Below, in pieces: positions 55,691 to 64,000 of a stretch of 64,000 nt of DNA. The position numbers and the translations under genes are program-made. Under the pieces are notes generated by a model. The model did not search any database, had not been told where the DNA came from, and saw only the letters and a list, made by a program, of their open reading frames with translations. This DNA is from Labyrinthula sp. Ha (lineage: Eukaryota > Sar > Bigyra > Labyrinthulida > Labyrinthulaceae), in assembly GCA_015227615.1 (NCBI GenBank), contig JAALGZ010000036.1, positions 186,001 through 250,000 of the forward strand, read 5' to 3'. Within the stretch, counting starts at the first letter, position 1; every line of letters begins with the position of its first letter.

Positions 55691-56251
55691 ATGTTTTTTG
55701 AAGGACTTGGAGAAGATAAAACTTTGACTATATATATCAATTTACTTAATTTCTTTCTATGTTTAAATTTGGGTTGGTTAAACTTTTGGAAGCTCACAAC
55801 ATTGGATGAAGTTGATCAGTTTGGAGTTACAGAAGAGTTACTTAACTTCAGAAATGTTTGCACAATAGTTGCTCTGCTTCAAATCATCTTCATGAGTCTG
55901 TCCTCCCATGATAGGAGTTTTCACGTGGAGCAGCTTATGGTTGAGTATGCAAAACTAGTTACTACTTGCCTATGTCTTGTTCGACTCTGTGCGGTGGATC
56001 AAGACTTAAATACCTGGTTACTGGGGCGTGAAGTAACTGGGTTAGCTCCTGATAATACTGGAACCTTTATGATGACTTTTCGGGCTGAGAAAACGCTGCT
56101 TTCTGATGCTCTTGGACTATCGATGCTAATTCTACTTCATACAATTCTACAAGTAGTTCAAGGTTCAGTTTTTCAGTATAAAAGGATTATCACTGAATAT
56201 TCTCCTGAAAAAGTTTATGAAGTTCCAAATAAGAAGTATTTCATTGTCTAG
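55691..56251 (+). CDS. Four-helix membrane protein, unknown
   Basis: An intronless 186-residue frame from ATG. Hydrophobic segments lie near residues 14-34 (YINLLNFFLCLNLGWLNFW), 55-70 (NVCTIVALLQIIFMSLS), 87-103 (AKLVTTCLCLVRLCAV) and 140-160 (ALGLSMLILLHTILQVVQG), separated by charged loops, ending in PNKKYFIV. This resembles small multi-spanning ER or ciliary membrane proteins, but no family is recognised. Confidence 0.65.
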   Translation: MFFEGLGEDKTLTIYINLLNFFLCLNLGWLNFWKLTTLDEVDQFGVTEELLNFRNVCTIVALLQIIFMSLSSHDRSFHVEQLMVEYAKLVTTCLCLVRLCAVDQDLNTWLLGREVTGLAPDNTGTFMMTFRAEKTLLSDALGLSMLILLHTILQVVQGSVFQYKRIITEYSPEKVYEVPNKKYFIV

Positions 56252-56541
56252 CCGTTTAAATAAACTACAGCTTTCTAGAAAAACTGAAAATAAAATTTAT
56301 TGAATAGCGTTTCCAAAGCAACTAGTGATAGGTACTACCTATACGCTGATGTATATAGATAATTTATAAATCCCTTTCTATGTCAAGTTTAGTTTTAAAA
56401 ATGAAAACTGAGAGTTGCTTTGTCAGCACTTCTATAGTATATAGACTCTCCTGTAAGCATCCAATAAATGAGAAGGAAACTTGTACAAACAACAAAATGC
56501 AGCAATGCTCGTTTTATGTTACCTCTTAATAAAGTTTAAGA

Positions 56542-56790
56542 TTATCTCGTCTTGGTTTTCATCACCTCTGTTTGAAGAAACTTGGGAAAACCAACTTTAC
56601 ACTTGTACAACGTGCTCTCATGGAAAATTTGAAAATACCGTCTGAAAATCGTCCCAGCTAAGAAAACAGGTTCTCGTTTATCAACAAAACTAACTAGAAT
56701 GTTTTTCCATTCAATGCACAAACATACATACAAAAAGATTCACAATACATAACGTTAACTTGTTAGATTAACCCAGAGTGCGCGTTCCAT
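56542..56790 (-). CDS. Small basic protein, probably two exons
   Basis: The frame 56,733-56,542 has clear coding composition: CIEWKNILVSFVDKREPVFL, then AGTIFRRYFQIFHESTLYKC and FPKFLQTEVMKTKTR before TAA. It lacks its own ATG. Upstream, ATG at 56,790 opens MERALWVNLTS, a plausible first exon with a GTTAAT or GTTAAC donor, though the exact junction is unresolved. It is head to head with the next gene, 73 bp apart. Not recognised. Confidence 0.45.
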
Positions 56791-56863
56791 TTCTGAACTT
56801 CACTGAACACAAAATAAACCTTCAACGGACAGAAAAATAACAAACTTTAGTTAGACGTTGAAA

Positions 56864-57262
56864 ATGGAAATAATGGAAAAACTACATTTAAATATATTAG
56901 AGAGAGACTTAGGAAAGAGAAAAGAGCATGAACTTTATTCCTGTGTTGAAGAGTTGAACGTGAAAGAAAAAGCAGAGGAAGATCAAGGACTATCCGCCCA
57001 AAATGTATCAACAAATTTACCTGCTAGCTTAAAATATTCTGCACCTCAGATTTCGCCACAAAAAAGAAAAGAAACACTGGAAATGAAGTTATTCAGGAAC
57101 TCTAGGTGGCTGGAAATGCTTGAGGCAAAATACAAAGATACTTCATCTTCTGAAGAGGTAAAACTAAGGAAGAGAAAGGATCGATTCTCGTATCCAGAAT
57201 CTCAGAGGAAGAAGCGGCGACTCGTGAGAAGAAATGCTGCCTCTGAGCATGAATTACATTAA
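56864..57262 (+). CDS. Small nuclear-type basic protein, unknown
   Basis: ATG at 56,864, 132 residues, intronless. An acidic/basic charged helix (ERDLGKRKEHELYSCVEELN) precedes a Ser/Pro linker, a helix KLFRNSRWLEMLEAKYKD and a strongly basic C terminus (QRKKRRLVRRNAASEHELH) that looks like a nuclear localisation signal. Family not recognised. Confidence 0.55.
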   Translation: MEIMEKLHLNILERDLGKRKEHELYSCVEELNVKEKAEEDQGLSAQNVSTNLPASLKYSAPQISPQKRKETLEMKLFRNSRWLEMLEAKYKDTSSSEEVKLRKRKDRFSYPESQRKKRRLVRRNAASEHELH

Positions 57263-57340
57263 TAATGCTTAACCTACGAACCAGATATGAAGCTTGAAAC
57301 TTTAGAAAATATGTATTTCTAGTTGATTGTAGAGAGTTTG

Positions 57341-57596
57341 TTATTTATTATGTACCTTGGAGGAATATTTTGGAACTTTGACAACTTTTTCAAATCTCTT
57401 TGTAAGAATATTTTTCTGATTCTTCGCTTGCTTAATTTCTACTTGTTCAATATATTTTGTCTTTGTTTTTAATAAACTTGTTTATTAAGTTCACACTCAA
57501 TAACATCAAATGTGTCTCTTCTCTCTTGTTCATTAAGGTTCTTTTCCAGCTGACTCCACCAAAATCTTTCATTAAGATTTCTAGAGTAAAACTTGC
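57341..57596 (-). CDS. 3' exons of a gene with condensin-H2-like motif
   Basis: After a TTATTTTCAG acceptor, exon 57,596-57,478 reads KFYSRNLNERFWWSQLEKNL, then NEQERRDTFDVIECELNKQ. This resembles the WxxxLExxLxExERRxxFDIxEY segment near the C terminus of condensin II subunit H2. The frame then continues only if a 17-nt GT-AG segment is removed, into TKYIEQVEIKQAKNQKNILT, then KRFEKVVKVPKYSSKVHNK and TAA at 57,341. The kleisin suggestion is weak. The 5' exons are unresolved; an upstream piece DDSIAGFPHSLFMTLAE lies near 57,745-57,695. Confidence 0.4.
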
Positions 57597-57749
57597 CTGA
57601 AAATAAATCACAAAAGTTGTTTGAAATTTATATATTTAGAAAACAAAATTTTTCCTTGGGTTTAGAAACTGTAAGAAACCCACTTCACTCTGCTAGAGTC
57701 ATGAAAAGTGAATGAGGAAAACCTGCAATTGAATCATCTTTGCTAATTT

Positions 57750-60700
57750 GGATTAGTTATTTGAAAATATTTGTATTATTTCTACACAAAAAGAATAACG
57801 GCCAAAAGTAAAGTCAAAGCATAAATTAGCAACTTGTTCTGGCCAAGGATTTTTTCTACAAGTTCATTCTCACACTTGCGACATAGGTCAATCAAATTAG
57901 ATTCAGGAGAATGAAAGAGTGTTTAATATTATCTGGGCAGACTTGTATAATCCAACAGTTTTTCTATCTTTCTAATTATAGTCTCTTTAGGATTTAGTTT
58001 CTCTTCAAGATATTCGTAGTTTTTCCATTAAATTGATATACTGAACCATACCAAGTATGTTCAAATCCCCGAAAACAACTTCCTTGTGCACATAAATTTG
58101 CTTGCACAATATACTTAGTATCAGATTAGTATTTTCCTTGTTTCATTGATTTCTTAACTTCTCATTATTCAATATGTCAATGATATTAAGTTAAGTTTTC
58201 TATTTTCTTGTACAGTATAATATTATTCCAGATTAATGTTATTCAGTGCCTCATAAGCTACCCATTTCTTGAAGATTTAGTTGAACATGAATTGTGTTGA
58301 ATATATATATTTCTGAAACCTTTTTTTAGTATCACAATTTTCTGGTTATAGCTAATCAGTTATATATGTATTGCTCATCCAAGGTAAGCTAACTAATAAA
58401 AAGGAAAACAAAAAGACTTTATTCCTCTTTCAAAACAGTAAAATGTCAAAAAACCAGCCTTGCACCTAAACTCATTTTCAGGCCTTAAGTAAACACAGGC
58501 TGAAATTTTTTTTAACTAGTAGTATACGCATGCTAAAGATGAAACTTACTTCAGATACTTAGTGAATAGCAATGACAGATTTATTTCGAATCATGTTGTT
58601 TGGAATTCTACCAACTATGATACCTCCATCTCTTTTAAACATGCCTTACATCGATAAATGAGCCAAACCTTAAGATGACATTAAACTTTCTTCCTTTTGC
58701 TTTCTACTCTGCTTAGCGTGCATTCATAAACATGAGAAGCTTCAAAGATGAAATAGCTGATATTGAGTGACTATTCCGATTTGTTAATAGTATAAGCTCT
58801 CACTTACAATGCTGCATCTGATTCTTTCTTGAATAACTAAAATACTATTGACTATTCCACTTATACGCTCTTCTTTAACCAAAAAAATATATTTACGAAT
58901 CCCTGAAACCCCACGAGTCCTTATTCTGTATTAAATATCCTTACTTTACCAATATTTCCTTAAATTCTCTATTTCCTCATTCCAAAAAGAGAAAAAAAAC
59001 AAGTATGAACATATGGAGACTATGGATATAAGTTTCAAAAGTATGTAGCCAATTGCTGCACACAAGAATTACAATATATTTACTCAAATCAAACAAATGT
59101 ACGCAGTATTGCTTTTTTCGTGTTGGTTGAACCAGTTTGATCCACTTGTGATAGCTATTTAAGCAAATTATTTGGAACACTAGATATAAGAAAAATTATT
59201 CTGTTCTATAGTTGATACCTCTAATATCAAAACAGAGGTCTGACTCAGTAAAAATTTCAGTTATTCACTTGCAATCAAGAACGTTTGAGATAAATGTATA
59301 TAAATAGGGCTTTGTATTATTCTATGCACTTAATTTTCCCGGTCTTGCCTATGTGCAAAAGAGGACGTGTTTACAAATAGAGATAAAATTTTAGAAGTGG
59401 CAAGTAGAATGAAACGCACTTTTCTGCGTACAATCTAGCTAGGTATATTGATCAGCTATCTAAGATTATAACTTGGTTTTATATGGGCCTTTAATCTGAT
59501 ATTCCATGTGGTTTATCCTATGGGCTTAAATCCTCAGCATGGTTTTGGCTTGCTCTTTTGGTTTTAAGATTTTGATTTAGTTTCGAGCAACCATATTATC
59601 ACCTGTATATGTATTTATGTTTCAAGTGACTTGGGTCTTTCCAATAGAGAGCACTAAGTAAAGAACTTTATGCAATTCGAGTTCATTCTTATTAGTAGCA
59701 ATTTGATATGAATAGGAAATGCATAGTTACCCAGACCAATTGCAGATAATCAACCACATGAGCAACAACTTACATTATATATACTAAATGCAACATATTC
59801 ACACGATATCCTAGTAGCCCCACTTACATATAAGTGAAAACGGACTGGAATATTGAAAACAGTTATCCGTAAGAAACGTTTTAAACATTTTATTTTCTAC
59901 TTAAATTGACAACTTCAATAGGAGATATAGACATGACTCAGTTAAAAGCACAAGGCTATGTTTGCCAGTTTTTATTCATATATTTGTAGGAGATCCATTT
60001 ATAGAAAAGCAAAAATAAATCTTAGCATGATATGTGCTCGATTGGGGGGAGTATGAAAATAATGTACAATCTCTAATAACTTATTCAGCATTTTATTGCT
60101 TTCAGATAGATATTGGGATGTTTATGGTCGCTGTTTCGTTTGCATTACATCTAATTATGAGTGCTCTAACTTCCCACTTAAAGAAACCCTCAGTCTACGA
60201 TGTTTGTTATCGAGCTCTCATATCATATCTAGTTGAGCTATTAAAGAACAATAACATCAGCATTAATTTCACCTCAAGGTGATGACTTTTCTTAAAAAAA
60301 ATAAAAAGTTTAGGTAAACAAGAATATCTATGATGAAACTCTTTAATCAAGAAACCTCGTAGTGATTTTTGGTAAATAGATACCCCTATAATAATGAGTT
60401 AAAGAGTTGCTTTTTAGCTGTGCCATATTTTTTTAAATCTTACAACTTGTGCAGTTCTATCGTAAAGAATGAGTCACGAGATAGAAATCTAGAGGTTTTT
60501 TAAAGCTTTCTTAGGGGAAATATAATAATGAAGATAGTTTAGCTACTTTATCTCTATCTATCCTGTTTTCTCATGATAGAGGTAGAAAACTTTGTTTTCA
60601 TTGCTAATATATGGTAAGCTATTCATATTTTTCATCTTAAACTCTCATTATTCATACATAATAATAAGTTACCTGTTACCAAGCATATTTCCAAGTTGTT

Positions 60701-62421
60701 TATCTTATCAACATTATCTACAGGAAGATGCAGTTAAGTGTCTCACCTGATATTAATATTATTTATAGAATAAGCTTTCACACTTCCTAAGTCATTTTAA
60801 TTACTATCCATTTATGTGCCACTCAGCTAATGTAGCTCTGGATATTAATATATGTATCATCAGAGGTTTTAACCAGGTGGTTCATTACTATGTCAAAGTT
60901 GTAAGTAACTAAATTTTGATAATTCTTGACTGCATCTACTAACCTAATAATCAATGGAACTATCTGTGTCAAAGTTAATATATTTAATTGAATGGTATTG
61001 AAGTCATATTGTTTCTTAAGTAGCAACATTTAACAGACCAACATAAGCGGGATCTTCTGGAGTAATCCATCCTAGATATATTTTGGCTTTAGTCATAGAG
61101 ATATGACATTCTTTATTTCAACAATAACTAGAAGATAATGTCTCTGAATTAACAAGTTATCTTATTCATAATAAAATTTTCAGTTTAGGAACAGACTTTG
61201 AATCCATACACTAGCTTCTTAAAGGATGGGGTGATAATATAGTCTATTTATGGGCACCTTGCTAGCTCATGATACCTGCTTTTAACTATGCAAAGAGTTT
61301 ATTCTAAGCTTTAATACTTCTTTGATATAAATTTTTTGAGAGAGTGCTAAAACCACAAGTAATGTTTATTATACCATTAATTATGAAATTTTTAGCAGGG
61401 CTTATTGCCACCAAAATCCTAGTTTGGATATGATTGATGTGTATCATATACCAATTAACTTACCAATACTTCAACGTCTTCGAGTACCATGCGAAAGTGG
61501 ATTGGGATATAGAAAAATATATTAAATTTCTAAATAACTTTATGACAGACCTATTTGAAGTAAGTTTCCTTGGAAAAATGATTGTTTTACTAAAGTTGTT
61601 GAATAATAGTCTTGTAATCTTGACTCTCGGTAATATCTAAATTCCTTTGAACACATCTTTGAAGCAAAAAAAAATTAAAACAATTGTATCTCCTAAAGAT
61701 AATATAGTTTAGTACTTATGTACTTTGAATTTTTTGCGTCTTGTGTTTTTTATTTTTCTCAAATGGAATGCAGTCTTAAATGAACTAATTGCGTGTATGA
61801 AAGCAAATGTTATGAGTTGAGAAGCTGCACGGGTACAAAACTTTTTGCCATCTGATTGTTAGGAATAAAAGTAATTCAATTAAACTATTATTTTAAATTT
61901 GCAAGGACTAGCTGAGAAAGAATTGTTTTTCGATCTGTGGAAACTTTTTGTCTTTGTCCGTTACAGCATTCATGATGCTTAGAAATTTCTGGGTTTCCAG
62001 ATCTTGTCATCACGTGCATAGTTATTTAACCATCTGACTGAGTTCTAGCAAAGATATTGGATATGTTTTTATTAGCACTAAGCGATGGTAGATCGACTGA
62101 TTTACACTGCCAAACAACCAGCAGACTACATGATAAACCCCAAATACATGTGCATTCTCCCTTGGAGCTATAGCAGGTTTTTAATCCTGGTAATTTAAAT
62201 ACCGGAAGAGTGTTCCTAGTTTAAATAATGTAACAGCTATTAAAAACTGGCTCTTGGTTGATAATTTTCTGTTTTTATTAATTATGATATGCTCTAAAAG
62301 AGATTAGTCACTTCAAAATTATAAAATCTACCGGCGCATTTCATTTGTAGAGGTTTTTGTGCTGTTACTTAGTGTGTATTTCTTGGGTGGAAATCTTGTC
62401 TGAACAGACCTTCACCTAAAT
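57750..62421. other. 4.7-kb gene-poor AT-rich interval
   Basis: Frames at 58,977-59,180 (minus), 60,034-60,282 (plus), 60,823-61,029 (minus) and 61,434-61,640 (plus) are short, AT-driven and without motifs. None is called. Confidence 0.45.
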
Positions 62422-62511
62422 ATGATCATATTTCCAAATGAAACTATATTTAACGAATTGACCGAAGCAATGAAAGAGAACATCGATAGTAAAAAAGCGT
62501 TGTCATTGTAA
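62422..62511 (+). CDS. Possible first exon or micro-ORF
   Basis: ATG-initiated MIIFPNETIFNELTEAMKEN then DSKKALSL. A GTAAGA donor-like word overlaps the stop, so this could be a first exon. No downstream partner was identified. Confidence 0.25.
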   Translation: MIIFPNETIFNELTEAMKENIDSKKALSL

Positions 62512-63281
62512 GAGACCCTGGGCGGTGAATCATTTTATCCTTTAATATGAGAGCCTTGAAGCTTTGCTTCTGTATTTTCCATAAGAATGAATATTAAGAT
62601 GTTTGTTAATTAATACTCGGAGTCAGGTGTTAATTTTGAGCTCATATTGTTCTGACTCAGATCTGAAAGGAAAGATACATTCACTTATGTCATTTTGTAG
62701 CAGGTCGATGGAAAGATATATTGGCTTAACAATACATGAAGAAGCGCGGTATGATTATTCCTACTGAAGTTACTAGACCGTATATAACAATCATCGGTGC
62801 ACTCATTAGTACCCATTATGGGTGCGACTCTAACTACCCCCTTGTGCGCAGAGGTGTTAAATTCACATAGTTTTTTGTAGTTTAACTTAAACAAAACATA
62901 ATTTCTTTTATTACAGATTTCAACAATAATTTTTTATTAAATAATTTGTTTAGGTATTCTTCCCATGACCAAAAACAGTTATTTTCTTACTATCAAATAA
63001 TTTCAGTGTTGAAAATGAAAAATAATGTATACGGGTGCAAGATAACGATAATCTGACTTATAAAACGTAAAGATAGTCATTTCTATGCAAATATTAGCTT
63101 CAACTTACTTCAAAATAAACATTCTACAGACTACCTAAAAAGTTTAACGAGTTGTTTCTTCAACTGAGCAGCGGTGTTAGTATGTATAGTTAGGGTTGGA
63201 TTCTATTTATTTTTAATTTTTCAATAAGAAGTTTCCCTACATTTTTCTTATTGATTCATGTTGATAATTCTCAAACCATTT

Positions 63282-63543
63282 CAATTGATTATCAATTGCT
63301 TATCAATAATGAATTGAGCCACACGGCGCTGGGCCAAGTAGTCAATAGTCTATAGTTCATTTTTTTCACCGTATGTAACTCTTCGAAATACTGGGCATAT
63401 GGCCCTACTACATCCAATAACAGGATTATTCTCGGGCGATGTGGACTCTTATATGGATTGTCATATGGTGCACAAATACAATTTATGTTCCTCGGCGGTT
63501 TACCACAGTGTGGTGTGGGCCAGTCTTGCATTGATAATCAAAT
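63282..63543 (-). mobile_element. Fossil fragment of a Ty3/gypsy-like integrase
   Basis: A G+C-richer patch bounded by inverted TTGATTATCAAT words. On the minus strand a 79-codon stretch reads LLLDVVGPYAQYFEELH, then NYRLLTTWPSAVWLNSL, resembling the first catalytic Asp region (DxVGP) and the LLTxxDRFTRWPSAVPL strand of gypsy integrases. It is only a short piece of an element; no RT or LTR is adjacent. It looks old and broken. Confidence 0.4.
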
Positions 63544-63794
63544 GCTAATCAGAATAAGAACAAAATTAGTTGATAAAATCAAAATCCCAATTCTTTTATT
63601 GACAATCAGAATCAAAACAATTATCAAAGAATTACTGATAATTTTTTTAAAATCCGAGATTTACTTACAGGCCATGACTCTCTTAGACACTTCCATAGAA
63701 GTTAATTAATTATGTCGTGGAATTAGAAAATCAAGAGTAACCTCTGTACACTTAATTCATATGATAAACGGTTCTTTTGCCTGTTTCTGCTTAA

Positions 63795-64000
63795 TGTGCT
63801 TACAGCACCGAGAAATTGGAAGTTTGGTACGTTACCCCAGCTCTTATGATGAAGTTCGCATACAATTTACCACGGATTAAGGTGTCTCCAGTTGAATTAT
63901 TCTGTGACCAGTTACTGCCTGAAGTGGGTTCGGATTTTTTGACTCCGGAGTCAGATACTCCTCGTGATCTCATTGGTCAGATCGATTTCCCAAAAACTTT
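63795..64000 (+). CDS. Partial gene running off the window, unknown
   Basis: Open and coding-like to the last base: EKLEVWYVTPALMMKFAYNL, then PRIKVSPVELFCDQLLPEVG and DFLTPESDTPRDLIGQIDFP. GTGCTTACAG at 63,796-63,805 could be a splice acceptor, or translation may start at ATG ATG near 63,849. G+C content is higher than upstream. Family not recognised from this fragment. Confidence 0.6.

Overview
The window is AT-rich eukaryotic nuclear DNA from an organism with extremely short spliceosomal introns. Five introns that restore conserved protein sequence (DPH5, a PAK-type kinase, a TruA-type pseudouridine synthase) are 27-31 nt long, all GT-AG. TAA, TAG and TGA all act as stops, so the standard code is used. 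The encoded proteins are ordinary eukaryotic housekeeping proteins: serine palmitoyltransferase LCB2, diphthine synthase, 26S proteasome RPN8, SF3b PHF5A/Rds3, TGS1 cap hypermethylase and a CRIB-containing PAK. Comparably short introns are known in dicyemid mesozoans, Blastocystis and some other protists. The sequence alone does not let me choose a lineage.

Genes sit in compact islands separated by long gene-poor AT-rich DNA. The islands are: 7.9-10.3 kb (LCB2, DPH5); 21.4-24.8 kb (small unknown gene, RPN8, PAK, small unknown gene); 32.5-35.0 kb (unknown gene, chymotrypsin-fold protein with a Cys nucleophile, PHF5A); 41.3-45.9 kb (membrane protein, two unknown genes, small membrane protein, pseudouridine synthase, two unknown genes); 48.8-51.9 kb (possible pseudogene, GT25-like glycosyltransferase, TGS1 with an N-terminal Sm-like domain, micro-ORF); 53.3-54.2 kb (small membrane proteins, one resembling an SPT small subunit); and 55.7-57.6 kb (four small unknown genes). 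A partial gene runs off the right edge. Within islands, neighbours are often convergent with gaps of 6-170 bp, or divergent with gaps of 30-250 bp.

The main mobile element, at 12,798-18,962, is a minus-strand Ty3/gypsy-like LTR retrotransposon. It has 195-bp LTRs (three differences), TG..CA ends, a 4-bp GTAC target duplication and a polypurine tract. Its order is gag-protease, reverse transcriptase, RNase H, then an MT-A70 (METTL3/4-type) N6-adenine methyltransferase domain at the position where an integrase is expected. I could find no integrase. A separate 80-residue fossil near 63.4 kb looks like a piece of a gypsy integrase.

The gene-poor intervals are not featureless. Several hold short stop-bounded stretches that read like protein but need frame changes to connect (4.0-5.4, 20.8-21.0, 26.2-26.4, 39.2-39.4, 40.8-41.0, 48.8-49.1 kb). 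They are either small multi-exon genes or decayed genes. No tRNA, rRNA, snRNA or CRISPR array was recognised by eye.
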